A stretch of DNA of 64,000 nucleotides from Notospermus geniculatus (GCA_002633025.1 NMRB01000455.1:248085-312084), one strand, 5' to 3'. Numbered from the stretch's first letter, positions 14,001 through 27,095 are shown. Made by a program: numbers and translations. Notes: generated by a model not told the origin, from the letters alone.

Positions 14001-17000
14001 CAATATCGATGTTTAATCTTGTGATTTCCTCGTTGTGTTTTCCTCTGATCAGTTTAAGTATTGTCTGAATTTGTGTAAATTTTCTATTAGTGCTCATGGA
14101 TGGAGTGACCAACATGGTTGCCATATATACACGTGACAGGTTGACTGAGGTGGACTTAGCACAGGAACATTCATGGATAAAAATGTGATACTTAAGAGCA
14201 TTTCAAAACGTTGACCCTTCAGGAACTTGTAGATCAGAACAATCAGGGAGTTTTTTGCCAATTTGTGAATCAGAAAGTGTCATCTTTTGGGTGAAATATT
14301 GAAAAATGACCTCTGGTCAAGTCTTATGCTTGTTTACTGTGATTTGGAACTGACTGCAGTTCCTGGTGAACGTCACCGTTTTGAAATGGTCGCAATAATG
14401 TTTGGTGTAACACCTTGTGTTCATTGACCTGACAGGTCATAAATAAAATCTGCCCTTGCATTTGCTGTAACAGTATAGAAGATGACGACATTGAAACCAC
14501 TGTTGGTTTTCCTGAAAAAGGTACGAAATTTGCGACATGCCACCCATTTTAAAAAGATGGACATCGCCTGAGGTAAAAACCTCTTTGATTTAAAGATATG
14601 CACAATGATAATTTATGAGCACATAATTTAATGACGTTATTTATTTCTGCGCAGAGTATTTTTCGTACCTTTTCTTGCATCAGATGCAGAGCGAGGGTTG
14701 ATGAGCAGAGATTTTCATAATCGTGTGTGAACTTAAAGAATCTTCTGTTCATGGTATACTGGAGTGGGAAACCCATTTTAAATGCAGGTTCTCTCAAATT
14801 TGTTATAATGTCATGTCTACATCTGTGACCAAGCGAAAGATTAGTACAACTTAGCTGTATAAGCGATCAAATAATCACTATGTCATCAAAACCAATATAG
14901 TCGAAGCAGCGCAAAAAGTGTGGTAGCAATATCATCAGCCGCACGAATTCTCATTGCCCACCTGTAATAAAAACATCCCGGTCTCTCACAAAGGCAGCCT
15001 TGTAATTATGCAGACTTGAGTCTGCGTATTTCATTCTAATTTCATTACGCCCTCATCTGTACTAGTCATGGATTATCAAGGACCATCAGTCATGATGTCA
15101 TCTCGGTGGTCGAGTTTGGTCACTTTATATGCATTCTAAGAATGTTATGGTATGCCTGCTAAAGCAGTTCTATTCTCAGAACAGCGTGAGGCGTCTACAG
15201 ATTCAGGAATATTTCACTTGCTACTGTACGGGTTGCCTGATGCATGGTCTGATTATGTACCAAGTTGGTGTTATACACCTGAAAGTGAGAGTTGGTACGT
15301 CGGGAAAAATCAAAATGTATCTTGTCAAAGTTGAACATGGTTGCATCAGGCTCCCTCTCAGGCATTCATCAGGCATTTATATCAAATGTTATTATGCAAG
15401 CTTTGGTATTCCATCTCTCATGGCTAGCATACAATATTCCACCTTCATGACAATGATCTCATGCCTTGTCTGCTCTGTTATTTTATGCTCACAGGAATTG
15501 TACTCAGTGGTTTCAATGTCAAACACCAGTTGATCTATTTACTGGTGAAAGGTTACATGCCATCATTGAAGGTGAACTTACATCAGGGTGTTTGTATTCT
15601 ACCTTCTATACTGCGGCCTCCACGATGTTCTACAGGAATACGATATACATATCATCAGTATCATAGTAAAATATCCTGTGGTATTGTACTATAAACTGTT
15701 ACCATCATGAGATGTACTGGGGCCAGCTTACAGCATGTTGACGTGAAATAATCAGAACTTTTCTGCACGAGTTGGAGACACTGTTGTTGTTGGCGAAATG
15801 GACCAAATGTCAAATGGCTGGCAGTGGTATAAGTACCAATCACCAAGGTGTGAAGGTCAGTATCCACTTGATATTTCATCAGTGGTACTTACAAGTTCGA
15901 TTTATTGGCTAACAGAACTGGCTGCCAGCCTTTTGATGTTACAGATTAGCATAATAAGTGCAATGGGAGTTGTTGGGGCAGGCTCCTGCCTCAGGAGAGC
16001 TGAGCAGATTCCCAGCAGCAGCTAGATCTGGTGTGGTTTGATGAACAGAAATTCAGATCTGGTGACCCTAACTCAAAGCTGCCTGTGGCACTGAATACTT
16101 CTCTTTTCTTGGGACAGTGTAGAGTTGGTGATCATTGGCAGGCCTCCATTGCAGAAGTTTCATTCGATCTGTTACTTTTCTGGTGTCAAGATACAATGAT
16201 GTCTTCGACTGGTGTTAAGAAAAGTTCTTGGTTGGGTTGGACATTTCCACAACTTGAAGGTTGATAAACCAGTTTTGTCCCAACTCTGTCCAGCCTGAGT
16301 TGACCTGTTGTGCATGTAAACGCGTAATGTGGTTTGTGTCGTCAACTTAGGCTGAACATGAGTACAACTTGAATCAGGGAAGATAGACTTGGTGCTAAGT
16401 ATTAATGTATAGGAGGAGTATCACAGAATGAGAGAGGGATTCACCCCTCTTGGACTGAGGGTGCACAGAATGTTTGGACCACCAAGCATGGTTTGTTTTA
16501 TAGCTTTAAAGCAGGTTACAAATGTCCTTTTCATTCCTTGGATGAGTTCCATGGAAGTCAGACATTTGTATATGAAGTGGTGTTCTTTACTTTTGATTGG
16601 CGGAGCAGCATCCCTCAGTCCTCGGCAGGCTTGAGCGGTGGCACCATGTTGGGTAAAAGGTGGCGCCATCGCCATATTGTAAATTCTTTGTTCATATCGT
16701 GTAGTGATGATGTATGTGCTGTAAGTTAGCTTCATTTAGCTGCATGTGTGTAGAATGAAGCCAGTGAGTCCTTCCTCATTCACACTCTCTGGATGTACAA
16801 AATCTGAATGTTATCATTTCATCTGCACCTATGGTATCGAATGATGGGGTGGTGTGCATGTCCAGTGAACATATAGTACTCTAATTTATTCTTCTGACAG
16901 TGCACAATGTACCGCTTGGTTTCAGCCAAGGTCACAGCCCTTCGGTGCTGGTTAATGTCTAGTAATAACAACATTCCTAGACATTTTCAAAGTGTGTACA

Positions 17001-18016
17001 TATATCTTAATATAATTATTGTTAAGAAATTCTCATTTGCTGAGAATAAAATTCTATTTCATGTATAGACATACGGCTATTTGTCGTTTTTTTATCAACC
17101 CTCAAATCTGGACCTGTGGACTCGACCATCTTCTGAAGTCTTATCTTGGAATGGAAGAACCGGAAGTATGAACAAAGTTCAGGACACTGACTTTGAGTTT
17201 AGAACTTTGCTCATCCTTTGGTACTCATGCCAACATTGGAGGTGAATGTAATCGACGGCCCTGGATGTCTATTTGATGCAGACGTACAACTCTAAGGTTT
17301 CAAAGGGCTTATACCATTGTATACTACATGTTTCTCATCAGATTAGCTCGATGACTAGCAAAATCACCCTTGAAATCATCTTGACAGATGAAGACAAGGT
17401 TGGATTGCTGGACATTGGTCACTGTTGTCCCCAAGTCTTCTTTGGAAATGTAATCATATATCAACCAGGATAATTTTTGCACCGCGCTGAGGCTGCATTC
17501 TGATGGAAATCAAACTGGCCTCGACTGTGAACGCTCTGTAGTTGGTTTGGCTGCTGTATTCTTTCAGATGAGAAAGTTGCACGAAACATCAATGGTTTCA
17601 CTCTATGTTGGTAAGCTGTGAGATTGGATGGTGTAAAAAGACCGGTTTGCTCGTAGGCGCAATCATAGTTTTCTGCCTTTGATGTGCAACCCGTCAGCTC
17701 TGGTTTCTTCCCACGAGAACATAGAGTTGACGATGTACAATATTGACGTTAACTCTTCAAAAGCAAAAAGATAGAACTTAGGCGAGCGAGCGACTCGGCT
17801 TATGAATTTTTGCTCACATGATCCGTCTGTTGGTGGAGGGAATGATATCGTACCATTCTCTCCAGCACAGCGTCTTCTTCTGGCAAGCGTTCCAATCACT
17901 CTACCCTCGCTCAATCCTAGCGGAGGGGCTTGAGGACAGGGGAGCAGTCTTAGCTCAATCCAGGGGGAGGGAACATGGCCGAAGGCAAGTGACCTTCACA
18001 AAGATGTCAGCACAAG
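11064..18016. other. No gene recognised; possible long 3' UTR or intergenic
   Basis: AT-rich, with short open frames on both strands that lack codon bias or family motifs. An AATAAA at 17045-17050 followed by tttcatgta could end a long + strand 3' UTR, but the distance from the nearest stop codon (8195 or 10180) is large. Confidence 0.4.
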
Positions 18017-18583
18017 GGGCTCTGAAACGATCTCTCTACATTCTGGGAGCGCGGTAAGGACCGAATTTGCCTGATTTCTCAGGGTGGAACGTATAGGCCA
18101 CCCTATAGCATGTATAAAGTTCGCCTGCATTTTCCCAAGCGAGTAAAAATCAAAAGAAGGCACGGCACATATCACCAACGGCTTGAAGCTCTGTCATAGA
18201 ACTAATGGCCGACGACTGCTATTGACGTCAGTACACTGGGTTCATTAGCTGAAAGGAAACTGTGTTGAATGGTAAAAGTACGTTTTGTTCCGAAAACGGA
18301 ACAGACGACGTCATGATGCTTGGAGCCAAAACATCACGTCTTGGCAAGAGTGCGTTTAAGTGCTTCTGTATAAAGTCTGAGAGCGCTGAACTGCTGACTG
18401 ATGGCAGCGGTAAATCCGAGTTAGTGTACGTTTCAGATTTGTGTATATATACTGTACGGTAGGCAGCCCTCCTGTGTTCTGATGAAATACAGATGGAATG
18501 ATCCATCCTTGGCTTCTAATTAATTTCCAGGATGATAAGGAAGCCGTTACGATGTTGTAAACGTTTATATCCCCGCTGAGAGG
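18017..18583. repeat. Duplicated segment, copy 1 (pairs with 19145-19713)
   Basis: About 97 percent identical by eye to 19145-19713, which follows the single N at 19144. A 66-codon open frame (LNGKSTFCSENGTDD...) survives in both copies (18262-18462 and 19392-19592), but I recognise no family. Immediately after it (18584-18730) is a tcctatattt-rich low-complexity stretch. Confidence 0.85.
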
Positions 18584-18769
18584 TGCAGGGCTCCCACCGC
18601 TCCTATATTTCCTATTTTTCCTATATTTCTGGACTTTTGGCGGGTATATTTCCTATATTCCTATATTTCCTATATTTCTGGCATTTTGAAGGATATTTCC
18701 TATATTTTCAGGCTTTTTTCATCAACCATCAATTTTTAACCACAAATTTTAAAAACTGCATTGAATGAA

Positions 18770-19143
18770 ATGGTCCATGGACCATGTGCTCACCTGGGTG
18801 AACGTACCAGAAAAACAAATGACAAATGTTAAATTGAAATGTTCCAGGGTCATGTATCCTCGTTAGATGCACCTGATAAAAATTTGGAGAAAATCCAGTT
18901 CAGGAGTTACATGTACTGGACTTTGAGCTTTGGTTATGGCCACCTGGTGGCCAAGCGGAGAATTGAATCGGACCAAAAAGTGGTGTCGTAGGTCATCTGA
19001 CATAGGGGTGTATATGTACCAAGTTTCAAGTCAACAGCCCAAGCAGTTACGAAACGCGCCACCAAATGACTAAATTTGAACTTTGACCTCTGTGACCTTG
19101 AAAAGTCGGTCAAATCAAAAACCTCTTACTTATGTCATGCATC
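18770..19143. repeat. Fragment of the 146 bp-unit repeat family
   Basis: Starts gtccatggaccatgtgctca and contains ccacctggtggccaag and ctctgtgaccttgaaaagt, which match (reversed and direct) the cluster at 42914-45240, including the phrase gataaaaatttggag. It stops at the single N at 19144. Confidence 0.78.
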
Positions 19144-19144
19144 N

Positions 19145-19713
19145 GGGTGCTCCGAAACGACCTCTCTACATTCAGGGAGCGCGGTATGGACCGAATTTGC
19201 CTGATTTCTCAGGGTGGAACGTATAGGCCACCCTATAGTATGTATAGAGTTCACCTGCATTTTCCCGAGCGAGTAAAAATCAAAAGAAGGCACGGCACAT
19301 ATCACCAACGGCTTGAAGCTCTGTCATAGAACTAACGGCCGACGACTGCGATTGACGTCAGTACACTGGGTTCATTAGCTGAAAGGAAACTGTGTTGAAT
19401 GGTAAAAGTACGTTTTGTTCCGAAAACGGAACAGACGACGTCATGATGCTTGGAGCCAAAACATCACGTCTTGGCAAGAGTGCATTTAAGTGCTTCACTA
19501 TAAAGTCTGAGAGAGCTCAACTGCTGACTGATGGCAGCGGTAAATCCGAGTTCGTGTACGTTTCAGATTTGTGTATATATATTGTACGGTAGGCAGCCCT
19601 CCTGTTCTGATGAAATACAGATGGAATGATCCATCCTTGGCTTCTAATTAATTTCCAGGATGATAAGGAAGCCGTTACGATGTTGTAAACGTTTATATCC
19701 CCGCTGAGAGGTG
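19145..19713. repeat. Duplicated segment, copy 2, after single N
   Basis: Starts right after the N at 19144 and matches 18017-18583 to the shared end ccgctgagaggtg. Confidence 0.85.
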
Positions 19714-21064
19714 TTTACAACGATACCTTCCGAGCACAAGCACAAGGTGTAACTTCGACATCTTCTCAAACAGTTTCAGTGCTCAATAATTCAAGTCGGC
19801 TATTTTCACTCCAGCAGATGGACCTTCGCATCAGGTATTTGACTAATGCTCGAGTAAATTGGTATTTACGCTCAAAGTATCGCATGGAGTAAGGAATGGA
19901 TTCAGTTCCTGACTGTTTGGCTCAAAGTGCCCGGTCTAATTAGCGCTCTGAACTGACTAAAGGCTCCAGAATTTTTTCCCTTGGCCTTGATAATGGCTCT
20001 CAAGAGATTTGAAGCTGTATTACTTAAATCTCCAACGTAAATTCCAGTACCTGGGGTGTCCGGAAGGAACGGAAGGACAAACCTTCCGTCCTGGTTCTGC
20101 GTGGCACCGTAAGCACCGCCATGCGGGACGAAACCCATTGGTGTCGTTTTGCACAGCATCACTGCAGCACACAGAACAAATTGCACAAAACATGACTGTT
20201 CTCTATACATTGCTTGGCTATAAATCAACTCCTGTTGATTTCCCGTCATTAAAATGTTCATTTAATGCGTTCTATTATCGGATTTGTGCCCATTTGGCCA
20301 GCCACACCTGAATGACAACTGTATAAAATACCGCCGCGCGTGTCGCCCGCGACAACAGCTTGCGTCTGCAATATCGCCTGATATAAATCGCTGGGAAATA
20401 ATCATGCCCTGTTGATGCTATGCAAATCTGGAGCTTATGGCCTGGATTTTTCATGGGAGAGGAATAGGGCCTATCTCCCATCACAAATAACCGTTCTGTG
20501 ATCAGAAAACCCGGGCAGAAAACTAGGCCCCGCCGAAAACTAAAGGAGATATTGTAATACCTCCATCAAACCTTTCGGATTGTCACCGCCCCGGCCTATT
20601 GCCCGCACATAGCAAACGTCAAACGCCATGAGATCATGGAAGAATTGGATGAGACGGATTGCACTCAAGAGGGACAATTCGTTTCGCTGACACTACAGTT
20701 TACACAGTTTGGTTGATTTATCTCAGGGTTGACTGTGACTTATTATGTATTTTTACAAAAGCACATAGCTTTTTACTACAGAAGCATAAACAATGCCATT
20801 ACGTCAATGTTTTTTGTAGCTGTGAGCGTAAAGTGTGCTATTTATTCTATACAATGGTTCTCGTTAGTTCAGGAGCTCCGAGGCTCACGTTCAACGCGTT
20901 TGCAAAATTTACGAGGCATCCCTGGATGATATAATTTACAACTGCACAGAACAGTTTGTAAAGCGTGCGAACTGTATTGAATTATACATGATAGACAAAC
21001 GGCATGCCAATGAAACACCATCCGATTTGCCGAGGCACGAAAATCGAGTTATTTCAATATTAAT
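19714..21064. other. No gene recognised
   Basis: Mixed sequence with one GC-rich patch (20320-20380, ccgccgcgcgtgtcgcccgc). Open frames are short and unsupported. Confidence 0.4.
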
Positions 21065-21652
21065 AATGTTTTCTCCGTGGAAATAATGTTTTCTCCACGG
21101 AAATAACTTTACTCCGCGGAGAAAACTTTTCTCCGTGGAATTAAACTTTTCTCCGCGGAATTAAACTCTTCTCCGTGGAAATAAACTTTTCTCAACGGAA
21201 ATAACTTTATTCCGCGGAATAAACTTTTCTCCTTGCAGAGAAAACTTTTCTCCGTGGAATTAAACTTTTCTCTGTGGAATTAAACTTTTCTCCGCGGAAT
21301 TAGACTTTTCTCCGCGGAAATAACTTTATTCCGTGGAATAAACTTTTCGCCACGTAGAAAAGCTCTGACTTTGATCAGCGATTTCCACAAAGTTTAATTC
21401 CGCGGAGAAAAGTTTATTTCCGTGGAGAACAGTATAATTCTGCGGAGAAAAGTCTAATTCCGCGGAGAAAAGTTTAATTCCGCAGAGAAAAGTTTTCTCC
21501 ACATGGAGAAAACTTTTCTCCGCAGAATAAAGTTATTTCCGCGGAATAAACTTTATTTCCGCAGAGAAAAGTTTATCTCCGAGGAGAAAAGATTATTTCC
21601 GCGGAGAAAACATTATTTCCACGGAGAAAACATTATTTCTATGGAGAAAAGT
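21065..21652. repeat. Fold-back array of about 30 CCGCGG-centred 20 bp units
   Basis: Left half (to about 21350) repeats aacttttctccgcggaatta, the right half (from about 21395) repeats taattccgcggagaaaagtt, i.e. the reverse complement, around a short centre (21351-21394: cgccacgtagaaaag...gatcagcgatttccac). Each unit core (ttctccgcggagaa or tattccgcggaata) is itself a palindrome, and variants (gtgg, acgg, gagg) occur. The outer ends also mirror: taatgttttctccgtggaaa at the left against ccacggagaaaacattattt at the right. No coding potential. Confidence 0.93.
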
Positions 21653-21794
21653 AGAAAAAAAAATATATAAAATAAAAACTAAATGTCCCTTATGGGCCAC
21701 CGTATGTATGTGATAAATATTTTATAATTTTCTGTACTCAAAGAGTGAGGAAATAAGTCAATAGCAATAGCAGAGACCCCTGGTGTGAAACAGG

Positions 21795-21878
21795 CAAAAT
21801 GACTTTTCCTGATTCAAAAATGCTTTTTCGTGATTCGAAAATGCCTTTTCCTTATTCGAAAAAAGTTTTTCCTTAAGT
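21795..21878. repeat. Short tandem repeat beside the fold-back array
   Basis: Four imperfect copies, about 20 bp each, of atgccttttcctgattcgaa. It begins about 140 bp past the fold-back array. Confidence 0.75.
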
Positions 21879-22100
21879 AATAATGAAAGAGACAACTGGT
21901 ATAATTTTGAAAATTTTTATTTCAGCTTGGAACATCTGAAGTCAGCTCTCCAGGAGTGGCAATCTGGTTTAAACGAATGTGGAAAACCAGTCATGGTTTA
22001 GAATAATATGGATTTCACGATGGAATCACACCTATGTTGATCTGTTCTGATACAACCAAAGAGCAGTAACTATTCTAAACATAAGAGAATGATGGTGTGG

Positions 22101-22334
22101 TTACTGTAAAGCAAGATAATTTCGCGGCTGGAAATTTCAGCGAATCAAGAGTTATAGACATATTAACGGCAGGATATTTTCGTGAGTCGCTGCCATTTTT
22201 TTCAGTTTTTTTTTCACGGACCGTATTTATCACTTGCGTGTACTCATATTCGCGACAGAAAATTTTAGCGACTCATACACTCTCGCGAAATTCGCAAAAA
22301 TTTTCTGCACGCGAAATTTTCCTGCTTTACAGTA
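22101..22334. mobile_element. MITE with TA-flanked inverted ends (Tc1/mariner-like)
   Basis: Ends ctgtaaagcaagataatttc and the reverse gaaattttcctgctttacag, each bordered by TA. The inside repeats tcgcgaaat-type words on both strands. Confidence 0.8.
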
Positions 22335-22400
22335 TGTGATCATATGGATGTCAAGTGAAGTCCCTCTGCTTGAAGCACAAGCTGGAAGGAACGTCATTTG

Positions 22401-22593
22401 TAAGGCGGTCTAGGAAAACCCGTCGGAGTGTCGCGTTTGAGGAAAAGTGGCCTTGGTGAACACGCACATTTCAATAGCTGAAATGAACTACATGTACGTA
22501 ACAGGTGAACAGTAGCAGAATAATGCACAGGCAATCCAACAGCCCTTGTTGATTACTCATAGACTTCCAACAAGTTTTCCTAGACTGCCACAC
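22401..22593. mobile_element. MITE (ggcggtctaggaaaacc family), copy 1
   Basis: Left end ggcggtctaggaaaaccc; right end caagttttcctagactgcca. Contains ccttggtgaacacgcacatt and ctacatgtacgtaacaggtg. The same element in opposite orientation is at 27857-28056. Confidence 0.82.
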
Positions 22594-22833
22594 ATGGTAT
22601 TCTGCAAGAACAGATGTGGGGGACAGAGGAGTGCCAAGAAAAACGCTCAGCAACATATTGAAGACCATGCAAGGGATGTCAGTGTGGTAAAGTGAAAATA
22701 CCACAGCCTGTCACCTCTGAGGTTCTAGGTTCAATCTCCTGTCACACCCACTCTTCATGTGATAGACAGCGAGCGACGCACTTGGCCACCACAGCACCGG
22801 TTCTCTTGTTTCCTCCTGCGGCAGTATATCATT

Positions 22834-23102
22834 ATAGACAAATCCCAAATTCCCAGATCTGCGCACTTCCGCCGAAATCGTAAACAGAACCTCAACCTGA
22901 AACCAGCTGACGTGACGCAATCCATGATTCAGCAATGGTGGAGTCTGACACAACGTCATCGAACTCACTGTCGTCACATGGTCGTGGGATTTTCTGCGTC
23001 ACGTCATTCAGTGTCAGGTGGTTTCAGACCGAGGTTCTGTTTACGATTTCGGCAGAAGTGCACAGATCTTTCTCGTTTTCGTCAATTTGGGATTTGTCTA
23101 TT
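22834..23102. repeat. 270 bp inverted-repeat element
   Basis: Left arm tagacaaatcccaaattccc then cttccgccgaaatcgtaaac; right arm gtttacgatttcggcagaag then tttgggatttgtcta. Inner arms also pair: gctgacgtgacgcaatcc against tctgcgtcacgtcatt. Confidence 0.8.
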
Positions 23103-23967
23103 AGACCAATGTTGCATTTTAAGGGATAAACACTCCCGTCAACACAAAGTCTTACATAGGATATTACACAAACAAAGTAGGCCTACACCAGGTGTAGCAA
23201 ATCAATGTTACTATCATACATGTGATCATCGAAGATATTTGACAAGACCGAACCTGAAAACGCAGGCAGACTAGGACATGGTTTTACACAAGAAAGCATA
23301 TCAAATACTAGCAGTCCATCTCGGACAGAGGCGCTAAATAAGGAACAACAGGTAGCCAGTACCTCTTCAAGTAACAAACAAAATTTGTAGTCCATGATTT
23401 CTGGGTATAGACTTTGTCTTAGAAGTTTTAACTCATAAATTGCCATCTGGCAGTTTCCATGACAACCCTGACTTGATAGAATCTTAGTAAACATTCCGAA
23501 AAACATGCCGTGATTTGATTTTCAGCCTCTTTTACACACATACACACATTCAGCTTACATTCTTATGAACTACCTTCTTAAGATGCACTATAAAATCATT
23601 CCCAGGATGACCGAAATATACTTTTTGACATTATTGCGGAGAACATGTATGGGATATACAGTAAAATGCACAATATGACTCATGAAACAACATTTAGTTC
23701 AATAACTTGTTGATTTGTGACCCAACACCTCATAAACCCCGAGGGGGGGTTTGTGATCTTCTCGATACAAAATGGTAAACATATCAATCTTGTAAATTGC
23801 CCACACAGTGATAAAACTATGGTCAAGCTAACTCAATGGGGCCCTTTCACCTTTTTAACTGTCACAACTACCTACAAAATAAACTTAAAACCCCCTTTAC
23901 AGCATAAACTTAAAACTTAAAACCCCCTTTTCCTTACACTTCTGGTAGCTCGACTTGAAAGTGCCAG

Positions 23968-24036
23968 CCTGATGAAGACCCCGGTTGGGGTCGAAAATTT
24001 GCTCAGATTCTGGAAATTGACTTCCTGTCTATCATC
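23968..24036. repeat. Half copy of the gaccccggttggggtc element
   Basis: gatgaagaccccggttgggg then tcgaaaatttgctcagattc, continuing to tgacttcctgtctatcat; corresponds to the right arm of 29991-30149. Confidence 0.7.
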
Positions 24037-24524
24037 TTAACAGCATACATGTAACGCAAAGCAACACAGTGGTCACGAAACTTTCGATTGACCCCTTCAA
24101 GAAAATAAAGAAAATATCTGGGCTTGTTTGGCCCTGAATAACGACCAGCAGTTGAGAAGAAAAGTTTGATGTAACATGTTACGGCCAATTAAACATGAAA
24201 ATATGCAAAATGGTGTCAGATTTGACAGCTCAGGCCTAGCTGACTGTGAATCACGTGTCAGCACCTGTTGCATCCAACAGGATATAATGAAATTTTTAAA
24301 AAGAAACAATGTCCAAGTGTTTTCACAAAGCAAGTTGAACGATAGTGGAAGAATGAAGTGATGTTTGGAGACAAATAAAAAATTCTGATGAAAAATCACA
24401 TCAACAATTGGAAAGAATAAAGAATATTTGTACCAAGAAAAGCTGACATGCGATACGTCTAGCTGAAGGTCAAATCTGCCGCCGACCACACTCTGAACCC
24501 ATTCTGATGAACGACACAGAGGTC

Positions 24525-24636
24525 CATCCTGAGAAGATCAGCGGTTCTAGGGGCTCGCTCCCTTCGTCACCGCACACGGTGTGAGGTGCGGTGACGAAAG
24601 GAGCGAGTGCTAAGAACCCCTGATCTTCTCAGGATG
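24525..24636. mobile_element. Hairpin MITE with 8 bp target duplication (hAT-like size)
   Basis: Termini catcctgagaagatcagcgg and the reverse ending tgatcttctcaggatg; arms of about 48 bp include ggctcgctcccttcgtcacc. The direct repeat cagaggtc stands immediately outside both ends, an 8 bp target-site duplication as made by hAT (and P-type) transposases. Relatives are at 25583-25701 and 5087-5158. Confidence 0.85.
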
Positions 24637-25582
24637 CAGAGGTCTGGCAGAAACAAGTATTAACACTTGGCAGATTACCACAACCAGACTACAAAATATC
24701 CAACAACTTGAGAATGTAACCAGCATTAAATGCAACCACTTGATTGGATCAAAACCAAATTGATGATTGACACTGCGATGATTGGCAGCGTCTAGTTAAT
24801 GAAATGTAATTAGTTCAATCAATGCATGGAAATGACATATACAGAATCAAAGTAAAAACTCCAAGAAGTACCGGTATACATTTACATGATGGGCTTTTCC
24901 AAGGGTGAGGTTTCACATTAGTGACAAAGCCGAACAGGTCCCAAGATAACTTCACTATGCAACAAAAACAGAGATTTGAAGCAATGTCCTGTTGAGGGAG
25001 AGCAAAGCGGTAGTGATCTTGGGAGAGAACTGGGATAGATACATTTTGCATGTACAAAGAGCAACTTTTACAAAGAGATTCTGTGTTCATTTGTCTACAT
25101 TCTGAAAGAACAGACACTCAGTTAAGCGGTGGAGTCCAGTTTTACATGTATAATCATGACTAGTGCTGATTAAGCCAGGTATTTGGTAACAACTTCCCTC
25201 AGAGCGGGTGACTGCTTCGGCACATGATGATGCCCTGAGGAACATTTTCGTGAAAAAGTTCGGTATAGTTTGATTGAAAAGCAATATGACCATTATCTGG
25301 ACCGACAGATCTCTGAAAGGCCATCCTTGTGAACTGTCTGGGACCTGGGACCACCGCTTAACAGAGTGTACCAACTCTTACACGAAGTGTGACTTACACA
25401 AACAGTTGACAGGGATGAGGGAGAGACGTATGAGAATAGTGCAGACTTGGTCTGCTGATGTTGTGATGAAACAACTGGTTGGCTTCTACGGCACGGGCTT
25501 CAACTGAAATGAGAAGAAATGGGTGTAAGAAACTTTGTATATCAATAGAAATGACAGCTCTATCCCCGACAACTAAGTACAC

Positions 25583-25701
25583 CATCTTGAGAACATCCGA
25601 GGTTCTGTTCTTAGTGCTTGCTCCCTTTGTCAGCACACACAAACACTTGTCTGCGGTGACGTAGGGAGCAAGCATAAAGAACCACCGATTACCTCAGGAT
25701 G
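25583..25701. mobile_element. Second copy of the 24525 hairpin MITE
   Basis: catcttgagaacatccgagg at the left and gattacctcaggatg at the right, with gtgcttgctccctttgtcag and gtgacgtagggagcaagcat as inner arms. More diverged arms; no clear target duplication. Confidence 0.75.
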
Positions 25702-26381
25702 ACGTAAATGGTAGTACCAGTACACTGATCACCAGACCAGATGCTGTCTTACCATTGATTGGAGAGCAATGGAAGGTCACATAGAAACGAGGCGTAAGAT
25801 ATACGTATAGCATCCCATTATTTTAACCCCATAAGGTGAAGGAACTGAAATAATAACAGGTTTCTAAGGTGGAAGACAGTTTCCTACTGGACTAGAACCC
25901 ACACACCCTCGCATAAGGCATCAATCACCAGCAAGGTGAAGGAAGATACTCTAGCTATGGGACAAATAAGGCATCGTACATGAAGATGAGACCAGAGCAC
26001 ATATCGGAGAAAACTATTGTTCAGATCAACATGATATAACATAGACAAACACAGACGACATGATTCACTCTTTAGCAATGAGATTGAGAGGCTCGCTTTT
26101 TCTTAGATTTCCATTCTCAACTTGTCGTAAACATGTTGACCTTTGAAAAAAGAAAACGATGAACAAACAGATTGAGTGCAAGAAACGTGATTAGTTTCTG
26201 ACGTAACTTCCAGGGCAGGAAATTAACGTAAAACCCTGGGAACATGAGTAAGGGATAGGGTTTCATGCGTACAACTTCTACCTCAGGGGGTCAATGACCA
26301 ATTACTCGATAATTGGGTCAATTATGGCAACAGAAACATTGTCAGCTGATATCTGATCTGTGCATATCCTCCCCTGCTAAC

Positions 26382-26520
26382 AGGGGCGGATCCAGGAGAA
26401 AGTGGTGGTCCACCCAGCTCATACAGATCAAAATTTGTGTTAAATTGCGAAGAATTTTTCCATATTTCAATATTTCCTGGTCAATAGCAATCATTTTCTT
26501 AACAAGATAGATGCGCCCCT
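26382..26520. mobile_element. Inverted-repeat element (aggggcggatcca family), copy 2
   Basis: Left end aggggcggatccagg and a diverged right end tagatgcgcccct. The inside keeps caatatttcctggtcaat, shared with 49351-49527. Confidence 0.6.
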
Positions 26521-27095
26521 TTTCATGCCTTTAGATCCACCAGTGCTGAACCAGTACATGATCTGAAAACAGAGCATGTGCACTGAAATGGGATGTGTCT
26601 ATTTTTGTTATGCTTGTAAGTCCATACACGTAATGTCGGGCAAAATGCACGGATCGCTTGCCTGGACACAGCCGTTCGACCATGAGATTTATGGCCATTT
26701 CATAGTCCACCCTATATACACACTGAAACGACTTCAATAGAATCTTGGTAATTTTACTGTCACTTTTCCCGAATAAATCATTCATGCCTATTCAGAGTCC
26801 TTGTGTGAGCGTTCAAGCGCGGCTGGAGCCCACATGAAAAAGTCTCAGCAAGTTATTTATAGCGTCTGGACTTTTATGTATATTGAAGTAAATATGACAA
26901 ACAGATTCATTTGTCACCTTCTTCTATTGAAAGTCAACACAAAAGGTTGCCTAATATCACATTTAATGTCACATTGTGTGGGCAGTGGGTCTCAAATGCC
27001 AAAATAAGGCAAAGAATTGTCTCATATGTCGGGCACATTCTTGATGACTGTTTTTGGTTTGATTTTTTTATCAATCACAAGATTGGAAAGCATTT

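Larger units (their letters stand above)
24637..27095. other. Gene-poor stretch between repeats
   Basis: Apart from the elements at 25583 and 26382, nothing recognisable. Open frames of 60-100 codons on both strands show no motif. Confidence 0.4.

Noticed and set aside
15129-16264. Several 60-134 codon open frames on the + strand
   Set aside because: Overlapping frames, no family motif, no consistent splice sites; best seen as non-coding.
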